Below, in pieces: positions 26,624 to 35,314 of a stretch of DNA of 64,000 nt. The stretch is from Planctomycetota bacterium (GTDB lineage: Bacteria; Planctomycetota; UBA1135; GCA-002686595): NCBI GenBank assembly GCA_002683825.1, contig NYUD01000030.1, positions 112,601 to 176,600 on the forward strand, given 5' to 3'. The stretch's first letter is position 1, and each line of letters starts with the position of its first letter. Below the pieces are notes generated by a model. It was not told where the DNA came from, did no database searches, and worked only from the letters and a program-made list of their open reading frames with translations. The position numbers were made by a program, and so were the translations under genes.

Positions 26624-27955
26624 ATGTACTCCGCCCTCCCGGCTCTCGCCCTCGCGGCCTTGCCCTCGATCTCCCACGGAAGCGGGCCGGCCCAGGACGA
26701 AGCTCTGCGGTTCTGGCCCCAGTGGCGCGGCCCCCTGGCGACGGGCGAAGCACCGCTGGCCGACCCTCCCACGCGCTGGAGCGAAACCGAAAACGTGCGC
26801 TTCCGGAAGGCGATTCCAGGGCGCGGACACTCGACGCCGGTCGTCTTTGGCGAACGGATCTTCCTGACGACGGCCGTGCCCTTCGGCGAAGCGATCGAGC
26901 CCCGCTGGAGCGGAATCAAGGGTGCCCACGACAACGTGCCCGTCACATCCCGGCACGAGTTTCGCGTGCTGGCCCTGGATCGTTCGAACGGCGCGCTCGT
27001 CTGGGAACACACGGCCAAGAAAGCGCTGCCCCATGAGGGCGGGCACGGGACCGCCAGCCTCGCTTCGAATTCCGCGGTGACCGACGGTGAAATCGTCGCG
27101 GCGTTCTTCGGTTCGCAGGGGCTGTACGTCTTCGGCTTCGACGGGGCGTTGCTCTGGAAGCGCGACCTCGGGCGCATGCAGACCAAACACGGTCACGGTG
27201 AGGGCAGCTCACCCGTCTTGTACGGGAACTACCTGGTGGTCAACTGGGATCACGAGGGGCCCTCGTTTGTGGCGGCCTTCGATCGTTTGACCGGAAGAGA
27301 GCTCTGGCGCACCGCGCGCGACGAGGTGAGCTCGTGGGCGACTCCCATCGTCGTCGTTCACGAGAAAAAGCCGCAGTTGATCGTCAGCGGGTCCAAGCGC
27401 TTGCGCTCCTACGACCTGGCGACGGGCAAGGTTCTGTGGGAGTGCGGCGGCCTCGCACGCAACATCGTCTCCTCCCCCGTGGCGCAGGGGGACATGGTCT
27501 ATGCAGCCAGCAGCTACGAGAAGAAGGTCATGCTGGCGATTCGGCTCGAAGGCGCCACGGGGGACCTGACGAGGTCGGAGAACCTGGCCTGGATAAGGCG
27601 GCGGCGGACGCCCTACGTACCCTCGCTGCTTTACTACGATGATGCGCTCTACTTCCTGAACCACTATCAGGGCGAACTCTCGCGGGTGATCGCCAGGACA
27701 GGAGAAGAACCGCAGGGACCGTTTCGATTGAACGGCCTGTCCAACGTCTACGCCTCGCCGGTCGCAGCGTCCGGGCGCGTGTACCTGACGGACCTGGGTG
27801 GCACCACGCTGGTCCTCACGGCCGAAGCCGAGCCGAAGATCCTTGCGCGCAACGTACTGAATGATGAATTCAGCGCGTCGGCGGCCATCGCCGGAAACGA
27901 GTTGTTCCTGCGGGGAGCACGGTCCCTGTACTGCATCGCGAAAGACGAAGAGTGA
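26624..27955 (+). CDS. Secreted PQQ-like beta-propeller protein
   Basis: A 443-residue protein with a signal peptide (LPALALAALPSISHGSG) and then WPQWRGPLATGEAPLADPP, the characteristic opening of planctomycete PQQ-binding-like beta-propellers. Repeated blades have the form A-x-D-R-x-T/S-G-x-x-x-W (LALDRSNGALVWEHTA, AAFDRLTGRELWRTA, RSYDLATGKVLWECGG). Relatives are extracytoplasmic; a few are quinoprotein dehydrogenases, but most lack demonstrated enzyme activity and no catalytic Asp or Ca-site can be assigned here. Its stop overlaps the next gene start (TGATG). Confidence 0.85.
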   Translation: MYSALPALALAALPSISHGSGPAQDEALRFWPQWRGPLATGEAPLADPPTRWSETENVRFRKAIPGRGHSTPVVFGERIFLTTAVPFGEAIEPRWSGIKGAHDNVPVTSRHEFRVLALDRSNGALVWEHTAKKALPHEGGHGTASLASNSAVTDGEIVAAFFGSQGLYVFGFDGALLWKRDLGRMQTKHGHGEGSSPVLYGNYLVVNWDHEGPSFVAAFDRLTGRELWRTARDEVSSWATPIVVVHEKKPQLIVSGSKRLRSYDLATGKVLWECGGLARNIVSSPVAQGDMVYAASSYEKKVMLAIRLEGATGDLTRSENLAWIRRRRTPYVPSLLYYDDALYFLNHYQGELSRVIARTGEEPQGPFRLNGLSNVYASPVAASGRVYLTDLGGTTLVLTAEAEPKILARNVLNDEFSASAAIAGNELFLRGARSLYCIAKDEE

Positions 27956-28575
27956 TGGCGTCGATGTCGGCCGAATCCGAGCCCTTCGTGCTCGAATCCG
28001 TTCCGCTCGACAGCCGGCACGTGCGCATGCACCTGAGCGAAAGGTCGGCGCCGATCTCCTGGAAGAGGGCGTGCGAGCTTCTCCGAACGAGCGCGAAATT
28101 TCGGGAGATGTTGCATGAGGCTCTCGCGAAAGCGCCCTTCGAGGCCTTTTTCTGGGAATGCCCGGCGGTTTCGAGAGCGACGATCGATGAATCCTTTCGA
28201 TGGGTCCTGGTGGAAAGCCCCGATTTGGCCGGTGCCCGGACCGACGAGCGTGCGTTCTCGGAACACCTGGATCGCTCCCGGGGTGTGAAGAGCTTCTGGA
28301 ACCTCGGGCGTGACGCTCGCCTGATCGCGCCGTGCCGCGGTGCGGCTCCTTCGGCCTATCCGCACCTCGCTGCGTTTGTACGCCTGGCGCCGCGCGAGCA
28401 GGTCCAGCGGTTTCTCCAGGTCCTGGGAGACGAGCTCGAGACACGTCTGGCCGGGAGCGACGAACCGTTCTGGGTCAGCACGTCCGGACTCGGTGTGTAC
28501 TGGTTGCACGTGCGCCTGGACGCGCGTCCCAAGTACTACACCTACGCTCCCTTTTGCAGATTGCCCCGGGGCTAA
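27955..28575 (+). CDS. DUF6940 family protein
   Basis: A 206-residue cytoplasmic protein. The pattern LREALAKAPFEAFFWECP-like (here ALAKAPFEAFFWECPAVS), VKSFWNLGRDARLIAPC, YPHLAAFVRLAP and the C-terminal GVYWLHVRLDARPKYYTYAPF matches my recollection of the DUF6940 family found in varied bacteria and some eukaryotes. No function is known. Start 27955 overlaps the propeller stop; its own stop overlaps the stop of the convergent lipoprotein gene by four bases. Confidence 0.65.
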   Translation: MASMSAESEPFVLESVPLDSRHVRMHLSERSAPISWKRACELLRTSAKFREMLHEALAKAPFEAFFWECPAVSRATIDESFRWVLVESPDLAGARTDERAFSEHLDRSRGVKSFWNLGRDARLIAPCRGAAPSAYPHLAAFVRLAPREQVQRFLQVLGDELETRLAGSDEPFWVSTSGLGVYWLHVRLDARPKYYTYAPFCRLPRG

Positions 28576-30506
28576 TTGAGAGCGTTCTGGATCGCCGAAA
28601 GCGGCAAACCGATGCCGAAAAAGCCGTACCAGAGGTCCTCCGAGATGTTGTAGCCGTACCCCGCCTGCAGGATGTTGCGCAGTATCGCGACCACACCGCC
28701 GACCCCGAGTTCCGGATTGTCATCACCGTCGAAATCCAGGATCGCAATGTTGATGCCTACGCCGGCGTCGATCAGCCGGTTGTAGAGCGGCCGTTCGCGC
28801 GACCCCCACTTCAAGAGCACGCTGTAGGCGGGGGCTAACTGCCAGCGGCTCGACAGGTTGGCCGTGCCGTTGGGATCGGCGAAGATGAGATTCGCGGAGG
28901 TGTCGAAGTGCACGAGCACCCGGAAGAGGTCGACGTAGACCGCCTGGAGCTGGCGCACGGCCTCCTTGGCCTGCCCGGTCGCCGGATCGACGCGACCGGT
29001 TCCCAGCTTGAAAAGGACCGAGTCGTTCTCCGCGCGCGCGCCTGTGAACTTGAGGTCCAGAACGGTTTCCTCCGGAAGCGTGCGGATGTCGTGGCGCAGG
29101 ACCTTGCCGCCGAACTCCAGGGCCGCGGCATTGATGCGCTCGGCCGAGAGCTGAAGCCCGAACATACCGGCCAGGTTGGCGGCGAGGGCGCGAACCTGTC
29201 CCTCCAGTTTGACCCGGCACTCCTGGATCGAAGCCAAGAGCTCGTTCACACGTTGCTCGAGGTCGGGATCGTCGCTGCCCGGTTGGAGAATCGAGTCGGG
29301 ATCGTCCAGGAGCCGGATCTCGTCCACGAGGTCCTCGGTAGCGCGCCGGATCTCGTCATAGTCGCCTTGCAACGTGCGCAGGAGTCCGCTGAGCGACATA
29401 CCCGCAAGATAATCCTCGTCGAGATACTTGGCCGTTTTGGTGACGATCAAGAGGCCGTATTGCCGCATCGAGACCTGCAGGCGGAGCACCCTCTCGTGGA
29501 AGGCACGGGCGATGCGCTCGCCCTCACCCGCGATGGCCAGAAGGTCCAGGCGAATCTCCTCGACGCAGAGATTCGTCACCTCCAGCAAACCGCTCGCGGT
29601 CGAACGCGCGAAGCTACGGAGGAACTCCTCCAACTCCAGCTCGCCGCCTTCGATGCTGCGCGCCAGCTGGTCCAGCTCTTCGATCAAGCGCACCTGGTGT
29701 TCGCTCGGGGCCACGTTCCAGCGCTCGACCCGATAGTACGGACCCTCGGGATAGGCGTCGAAACCCTGCAGATGAACCGGCGTGGGCCGGCCGCCGCTGA
29801 GGGTCCAGGCCCCCAGCTGAACGAAGATCGCCTGTTCCGCCAGCTGTGCATCGAGCGCGTCCCGCAAACGCTCGGCCTCCCTCGCACACTCGTCGAAGCA
29901 GAGAAAATAGGTTTCCTCGATGCTCAGGGCCGAGTTCCTGGCCGCCCGCAAGGCGATCTCCGATTCGAGGCGCGACTCGAGACGCGAGGCCAGGGCGCTG
30001 TGCTCCAGCTCGCCGCCGGGGGCCAGCGCCTGGTAGAGCACCCCCGCCCCCGCCGTGGCCGCACTCGCGATGCCCTCCTGAAGCAAGCGTACGTCCTCGT
30101 CGGTAGGAGCCCCGATCAGGGCCGTGAAGCGCGTCATCGCATCCCGCAGCCGGGTCAAAGATCGCAACCCATCCTCCGCCCCCCTCTGGAGTGTCCGCAG
30201 GAGATCCAGATCCTCCTGTGAGAACGACTCGAGCCCGTACTCTTCGCGCAGGCGCCCGCGGAGCGCGTCCTTGTCGACCGCAACGTGCAGGCGGCTGTTG
30301 ATGTCCACCACACCTGCACGTACCCCCACCTTCCAGACCCCACCATCCTCGTCCTCCTCACGAAGGCGCAGAATGGGTGCGTCGGCAACGGCGGCTTGTG
30401 TGGACCCGTCCACTCGAATCGCGGGCGGAATCACGAGATCGCGCCGCGGCCCCCTACAGCCACCGCCCAGGATGCACAGCAGGAGTGCAACAATTGCACC
30501 TCGCAC
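28572..30506 (-). CDS. Hypothetical helical lipoprotein
   Basis: A 644-residue lipoprotein with a hydrophobic leader ending in a lipobox-like LGGGC. The GTG at 30506 is preferred because GGAGG lies eight bases upstream; a GTG nine bases earlier is possible. After a short beta-rich N-terminal part (VWKVGVRAGVVDINSRLHVAV) most of the protein is long amphipathic, Leu/Glu/Arg-rich helix, followed by a C-terminal 150 residues with strand patterns (FRVLVHFDTSANLIFADPNG, GVGINIAILDFDGDDNPELGVGG) reminiscent of an outer-membrane beta domain. No known family recognised. It overlaps the 131-residue protein upstream and is probably translated with it. Confidence 0.65.
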   Translation of the reverse strand: MRGAIVALLLCILGGGCRGPRRDLVIPPAIRVDGSTQAAVADAPILRLREEDEDGGVWKVGVRAGVVDINSRLHVAVDKDALRGRLREEYGLESFSQEDLDLLRTLQRGAEDGLRSLTRLRDAMTRFTALIGAPTDEDVRLLQEGIASAATAGAGVLYQALAPGGELEHSALASRLESRLESEIALRAARNSALSIEETYFLCFDECAREAERLRDALDAQLAEQAIFVQLGAWTLSGGRPTPVHLQGFDAYPEGPYYRVERWNVAPSEHQVRLIEELDQLARSIEGGELELEEFLRSFARSTASGLLEVTNLCVEEIRLDLLAIAGEGERIARAFHERVLRLQVSMRQYGLLIVTKTAKYLDEDYLAGMSLSGLLRTLQGDYDEIRRATEDLVDEIRLLDDPDSILQPGSDDPDLEQRVNELLASIQECRVKLEGQVRALAANLAGMFGLQLSAERINAAALEFGGKVLRHDIRTLPEETVLDLKFTGARAENDSVLFKLGTGRVDPATGQAKEAVRQLQAVYVDLFRVLVHFDTSANLIFADPNGTANLSSRWQLAPAYSVLLKWGSRERPLYNRLIDAGVGINIAILDFDGDDNPELGVGGVVAILRNILQAGYGYNISEDLWYGFFGIGLPLSAIQNALN

Positions 30507-30507
30507 G

Positions 30508-30903
30508 TTACTCACCCTCCGGTCGTTCCGCCCGCATGAAGGCAAACAGGATGCGCACCAACGACGGCACGCTCTCGGATCGGGGAAACGCATCCCGCAC
30601 GCTGTCCGCCAACCCCAGAGCAAACCCGCGCACTTCATCCAGGTTCGCCAAGAGGTCCCCGTCATCCTTGAGCTCCTCCACCACGCTGCGAATGTGATCG
30701 GGCTTACGCGCCCAGCACACCCAGCGCGGCTCGCCCGGCAAACCGCTCAAGCGATCCGCCCTTTGAACGAGAGACTCGGCCTCCGATCCCTTCCCCAGAA
30801 CCACGAGCAGGACGTGAGCCCGCTCGTGAACCAGATGACGGAACATCCGCTGCGCCAAACCCTTTTCGTCGGAGGGGAGGATGGTGGTTTTCCTCAGGTC
30901 CAA
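30508..30903 (-). CDS. Hypothetical cytoplasmic protein
   Basis: A 131-residue protein starting at TTG 30903, which has AGGAG eight bases upstream. It contains a hydrophobic strand (AHVLLVVLGKG) and two basic or acidic helices, and no cysteine motif, signal or membrane segment. I do not recognise the family. It overlaps the downstream lipoprotein start region, so the two are likely co-translated and may be functionally linked. Confidence 0.55.
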   Translation of the reverse strand: MDLRKTTILPSDEKGLAQRMFRHLVHERAHVLLVVLGKGSEAESLVQRADRLSGLPGEPRWVCWARKPDHIRSVVEELKDDGDLLANLDEVRGFALGLADSVRDAFPRSESVPSLVRILFAFMRAERPEGE

Positions 30904-31013
30904 TCGAATTCTCCTGTGGGCCGTTGTGGGTGAAGCCCTGTTGTGCCTATTCGAGCGGGGGAATCAAGGGGCGAGGGAGTACGTGATGCGCTCGTCCCGG
31001 GACGTTCCTGCCC

Positions 31014-31037
31014 GGGGAGCCCGTTGTACGGGGCCCC
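31014..31037. terminator. Hairpin downstream of the TPR-propeller-haem gene
   Basis: GGGGAGCCCGT and ACGGGGCCCC flank a TGT loop, giving a near-perfect stem of about ten pairs. It lies 46 bp beyond the stop of the 31083-34349 gene. No T run follows, so termination is only suggested. Confidence 0.3.
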
Positions 31038-31082
31038 GCGCAACGGTAATGACCGCCGGCCGGGCCTACGCCACCACCCGCA

Positions 31083-34000
31083 TCACACCCCGCCCCCCTC
31101 CACCAAGTACGCCAGCAAGTCCAACACCTCCCCCTCATCGAACGGATCCAAGAGCCCCTCCGGCATGCGCGACAAAGCGTGCTGGCGCTGCTCCTCCACG
31201 TCCTCCCCGGGCACCACCACGCGCTCATCCAACACCCCGACCCGCATCACAAACTCCCCCTCCACCTCTTCCTCCAACCGACCGATCACCACCCCACCGT
31301 CGTTCGTCCACAACTCGATGTCACGATACTGATCCGAAACCGTCACGGAAGGCTCCAGAATCGCCTCCAACAAATCCCGTTTCGCAAAGCGCGACGCGAC
31401 GCCGGTCAGGTCCGGCCCCTGGCTGCCCCCATCCGCCCCGATCCGATGGCACGTCGCACAGGTCGCCTTCTCATAGATTTCCTTGCCACGCACAAGAGAG
31501 CGCTCTGCCGCCTTCAAGGCCTCCCATCGAAGGAGCAACTCCCCAACACCCCAGTCGTGCTTTGCAACGAGCACAGGCGCCGGTTCTTGCTCCTCGCCCT
31601 CGTCCGTGGGCAAGGCAACCCCGAGGCTACCGTGCGCAAGCTCGCGAATCTTCGCGATGTACAAAGCCGTGCTATGCCCGCCCTCGATCTTCGCGCCGTC
31701 CTCGACAAACCACCCCAGATAACGCGCCCCGAGCTCTTCCGTCCAGCCGACCTTCAGCTGGCTCAGGACCAGGGCCAGTTCGATGGCTGACTCCTGCGAC
31801 GGGGCGCTCTCGAGGAGCTCCACGCCGAGCCGCGCCACCTCCGGCGCTTGCAGGAAGGCCAGCACACGAACGAGCTCGCGATTCACACGGTCCTCATGCG
31901 CCGGCAACAACCCCGAGAGACGCTCGCGCAAGAGCTCGTCCGCCACCCCCGCAGCTCCCTCCAGACGCACCAGGGCCAGCTCGATCACGCGCACCGTCGC
32001 CAGGAGCTCTTCCGGAGACATGGTCTCGAGCGGCCACGTAGCGATCCTCTCTAACAACCACCGAGGCGACAGCTCGGGGTCGGCTCGCACCAGCGCCAAA
32101 CTCGCTTCGATCGACGCCCACGGGCCCATCTCCGCCTGAGCCTCCTCGCGCCATCGATCGAGTGGCAGCATCTCGATCATGGTGCGATACCTGTAGCGTT
32201 CGTATCGGTCCCCCGTTTCGAGCCTTTGAAGCAAGCCCGGAACCCACAGGTCAATCCCCTCGCGACGCAACAGGGTATGGACACGGTGGAAAAGGAGCTT
32301 CTCGCTGCCACGGTGCAAGAGGCTCTCCTCGCCGGCTTCGATCACCGCTGACCGTATCGACACTTCCTCGACCGTACCGGTCCAGCAAACGCGGTAGAGC
32401 CCGGATTGGGCCCGGCGCCCACCGGTGGTGAAGTAGAGCGCGCCGTCGCCCGTCGTGGCGAGATCCGTCAAGGGCAAGGCAGGACCCGACAAGAACGGCT
32501 CGGCCGTGCCCCCGTACGTCGCGCCGCGCTCTTCCAGATGCACCGCGTGCAACGTCCCGTACGCCCAATCCGCTACGAACAGCGCCTTGCGCCAGGGTTC
32601 GGGAAAGTTCGTATTCGTCCCGAAGAGCACGCCGGTCGGTGAGCCCAAACCCAGATCGACGCTCGAAGGCAGTGAGTCCGGGTGGGAAACGGGCCACTTG
32701 CCGGTTCCCGTGCGCCAGCCGAACTCGGCCCCCGGCGACACATGCAGCACGCGCGTCGGGCGATACCAAGGCAGCCCAACATCCCATTCCATGTCCGAGT
32801 CGTACGTGAACAGCTCGCCGTCTTGGTCGAAGGCGATGTCGTATGCGTTACGAAACCCGACGGCCACGAGTTCCCACACTTCGCCATCGGGATCCGTCCG
32901 GCATACCCAACCACCCGGCGCCTTCACGCCGACCGCGTGCCCGTTCGGATCATTCAGGTGCGGACCCAGACGATCTTCTCCCCACAGCATGGGCACATGG
33001 CTCGAGTCCACCTCGGGCAGGGCCGTGTGATTTCCGGCAATGACGTACAGCTCATCCCCCGTCGGACCCAACACGATCCCGTGGGGTCCATGTTCGCCGT
33101 TGCCCTCGAAAGACTTCAGCTTCTCGATGTGCTCGAAGCGATCGTCTCCGTCCTCGTCTCGCAATCGATAGAGTCCGCTCTCGTACTCACCGGATCCGTT
33201 GACCACGACGTACAGGGATTCGAAGGCGTACAGGAGTCCCTGGGCTTCCCCCAAGGCGACCTCCAGCTCTTCCACCCGGATCGGCGCTAGTTCCCCGGTG
33301 GGTGGGGGCGTGATGCGATAGAGCCCGCCGTATTGGTCGCTCGCGATCAGCCGCCCCTCGTCGTCGTTCGTCAGACAGACCCAGGAACCCTGGCTCTCGC
33401 GCGGCACCGAATAGAGACAGTCGATACGGAAACCAACAGGGCTCGAAAGCTCGTCTCCTGGGGTCGCCCCGGATTCGGTCGACGGCTCGTCCCGGCCGAG
33501 CTCGGCTTCCGCGGCGATGTGTCCAAAGGCAGCCCAGGCGGAATCTTGCGTGATTTGTATCCACGTCTCCCGAGCGTCCGCTTCGCGTCCCGCGAGGAAA
33601 TACCACATCGAAATGCCGTAGGCCACGGTCGCGTTCGCGACTCCGTCGTCCCCTTCGACCAGGACCTCGTCCGGGTCCATTTCCCCTTTGAACAAGAGCA
33701 GGAGGTGGTGGTAGCCGAAGTTCTCGAAGATCTCCATGTCGCGCTGCACGGGCCCCAGCACCGCGTCCGCGTCCGCCTTGCGATCGAGGCGCATCAAGTT
33801 CAGATAGAGCCAGTAGCGGCTCGCACATTGCATGTCGTCGTTCTTCGAAAACTCAAGACACCGCTCATACGCCGCACGTGAGGCGTCGTAGTCCCCCATC
33901 AGGTACTCCACGAGTCCGAGGTGGTAGTAGATGTTCGAGTGGGTCGTTGAACGCGGCACGTTTTGGGGGTTCGGCCGGCCGTCCGGCTCGATCTCATCCG

Positions 34001-34349
34001 ACACACCCTCGGCCAGTCGCGCGGCAACCGAGAAATCCGCCAGGGCCTCCTCGAACCGCCGCAGGGTCAGATAGCGATGCCCCCGGTGACGGTGCAGCCG
34101 ATAGCTGCGCGGAAACTCGCGCAGGCCTCGCGTGTACACATCGATCGCCTCGCGATAGCGACCGAGGTAGGCCAGTCGTCGCCCGTACCAGATGAAGTTG
34201 ATTTCATCCGGCTCGGCTTCCAATCGACTCCGCGCGACAGTGAGTTCGTCGGATCGCGCCGAGTCGCCGGGTGTCGAAGAGCAGCCGCTCGATAGCAGGA
34301 AAACGGCGCAGAAAACGAGGGAGAGCGTGGAGGGAATCTGCGGAAGCAT
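31083..34349 (-). CDS. Lipoprotein with TPR, beta-propeller dehydrogenase-like and haem-binding domains
   Basis: A 1088-residue lipoprotein (lipobox LLSSGC). Residues 30-260 are tetratricopeptide repeats (RLAYLGRYREAIDVYTRGL, HLGLVEYLMGDYDASRAAYERCL). A propeller resembling soluble glucose/sorbosone dehydrogenase or the planctomycete membrane-bound dehydrogenase domain follows (GPHGIVLGPTGDELYVIAGNHT, VGFRNAYDIAFDQDGELFTYDSDMEWD). A helical repeat region leads to the C-terminal Planctomycete haem-binding domain of the TIGR02603 type, with CATCHRIGADGGSQGPDLTGVASRF and ILEPSVTVSDQY. The TPR addition in front of the dehydrogenase-like module is less usual. Start 34349 is the only one that gives a lipoprotein leader. 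Confidence 0.85.
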   Translation of the reverse strand: MLPQIPSTLSLVFCAVFLLSSGCSSTPGDSARSDELTVARSRLEAEPDEINFIWYGRRLAYLGRYREAIDVYTRGLREFPRSYRLHRHRGHRYLTLRRFEEALADFSVAARLAEGVSDEIEPDGRPNPQNVPRSTTHSNIYYHLGLVEYLMGDYDASRAAYERCLEFSKNDDMQCASRYWLYLNLMRLDRKADADAVLGPVQRDMEIFENFGYHHLLLLFKGEMDPDEVLVEGDDGVANATVAYGISMWYFLAGREADARETWIQITQDSAWAAFGHIAAEAELGRDEPSTESGATPGDELSSPVGFRIDCLYSVPRESQGSWVCLTNDDEGRLIASDQYGGLYRITPPPTGELAPIRVEELEVALGEAQGLLYAFESLYVVVNGSGEYESGLYRLRDEDGDDRFEHIEKLKSFEGNGEHGPHGIVLGPTGDELYVIAGNHTALPEVDSSHVPMLWGEDRLGPHLNDPNGHAVGVKAPGGWVCRTDPDGEVWELVAVGFRNAYDIAFDQDGELFTYDSDMEWDVGLPWYRPTRVLHVSPGAEFGWRTGTGKWPVSHPDSLPSSVDLGLGSPTGVLFGTNTNFPEPWRKALFVADWAYGTLHAVHLEERGATYGGTAEPFLSGPALPLTDLATTGDGALYFTTGGRRAQSGLYRVCWTGTVEEVSIRSAVIEAGEESLLHRGSEKLLFHRVHTLLRREGIDLWVPGLLQRLETGDRYERYRYRTMIEMLPLDRWREEAQAEMGPWASIEASLALVRADPELSPRWLLERIATWPLETMSPEELLATVRVIELALVRLEGAAGVADELLRERLSGLLPAHEDRVNRELVRVLAFLQAPEVARLGVELLESAPSQESAIELALVLSQLKVGWTEELGARYLGWFVEDGAKIEGGHSTALYIAKIRELAHGSLGVALPTDEGEEQEPAPVLVAKHDWGVGELLLRWEALKAAERSLVRGKEIYEKATCATCHRIGADGGSQGPDLTGVASRFAKRDLLEAILEPSVTVSDQYRDIELWTNDGGVVIGRLEEEVEGEFVMRVGVLDERVVVPGEDVEEQRQHALSRMPEGLLDPFDEGEVLDLLAYLVEGGGV

Positions 34350-34600
34350 CGTGGGCAAGGATACTCGCAGTTCGCCGGCACCTCCTCTTTCTTGCAACTT
34401 CCTATCCTCCTGGGAAGGGCAGACCCCTTTGCCCGAGAAGATCACGGTGTCCGCGGCAAGCCTTCTCCTGCGGTAGAAAATCCCGTTTTTCGTCCCCGGG
34501 GTGGAACTCCGCCTACCGATGTGGCAAAACCCTCCCGAGGCCCTTTGAATTTCAGATATTCCTGAAAACCCTCCCTCTCCTCGTAGCACACTCGGACGCC
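34350..34600. promoter_or_regulatory. Divergent intergenic region before the acyl operon
   Basis: About 250 bp separate the leftward TPR-haem lipoprotein gene from the rightward regulator gene that opens the acyl-chain operon. Both promoters must lie here. A dyad near the right end is listed separately; no gene is seen. Confidence 0.4.
34550..34567. promoter_or_regulatory. Inverted repeat TTTCAG-N6-CTGAAA, candidate operator
   Basis: Perfect 6-bp half-sites with a 6-bp AT-containing spacer, 33 bp upstream of the regulator ATG at 34601. Size and place suit a dimeric winged-helix repressor controlling its own operon. Inference only. Confidence 0.4.
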
Positions 34601-35314
34601 ATGGAACTCCGCGAAGAATCTGTCCCCGCTGCCACGATGCCGCTGGTGGAAGAGCAGCTCCTGTCCGAGTTGCCCACTTTCGAGCTCTTCTTCAAGACCT
34701 TCGGCTTCAAGCGCGTTCACGGACGCATCTGGGGGCTTTTGGTGCTGGCCGCCCAGCCCCTGTCATCGAAGGAGATCGGCGGACTGCTCGAGCTGTCGGT
34801 AGGCTCGACCAGCAGCACCCTGAACGAGCTGGCCGAATGGGGAGCCATCCGCTCCACCTTCGACAGCCCGCGCCGCTGTCACCTGCACTCGCCGGTGGGA
34901 AACGCCCTTTCGATCGTCGCCACGGTCTTCCGTAGGCGCGAGCAGGTGGTCTTCCAGCAGTTCCGTCAGGCGGCCGAACGGTCGCTCTCCTTCGTCAAGG
35001 CACGTCACGGCGATCGCGATCCGCGCGTCCTGACGCTCCAATCGATCCTGACGACGTGCAACATCGCCGAGGCGATGATGCAGCTGGTGTTTTCGGCCGT
35101 ACAGAACGCCATGAGCGATTCCGAGAGCGTCCTCTCGCGCGCAATGCACGCTGCATTGAAGGTGGGCGTCGGCAAGCCCGCACGCTGGCTCTTCGGTGAC
35201 TCGCTGCAGCAAATGGCCGCGGGAGACGGCTGGACCGAACAAGGCCCGGCACAAAGTCGGGAACCCTCGTTCTCCTTGAGCGCTCCGAACGCCGAGCAGT
35301 CCGCAGATGGTTGA
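34601..35314 (+). CDS. GbsR/MarR-type winged-helix transcriptional regulator
   Basis: A 237-residue regulator. The winged helix spans about residues 30-90 (HGRIWGLLVLAAQPLSSKEIGGLLELSVGSTSSTLNELAEWGAI), the pattern of GbsR-like MarR relatives, where the second helix pair reads S-x-G-S-x-S-x-x-L. A long C-terminal helical part (RRREQVVFQQFRQAAERSLSFV) probably mediates dimerisation or ligand binding; the last 35 residues look disordered. Its stop overlaps the ketosynthase start by eight bases, so it is the first gene of the acyl operon and presumably regulates it, possibly through the dyad at 34550-34567. Confidence 0.8.
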   Translation: MELREESVPAATMPLVEEQLLSELPTFELFFKTFGFKRVHGRIWGLLVLAAQPLSSKEIGGLLELSVGSTSSTLNELAEWGAIRSTFDSPRRCHLHSPVGNALSIVATVFRRREQVVFQQFRQAAERSLSFVKARHGDRDPRVLTLQSILTTCNIAEAMMQLVFSAVQNAMSDSESVLSRAMHAALKVGVGKPARWLFGDSLQQMAAGDGWTEQGPAQSREPSFSLSAPNAEQSADG

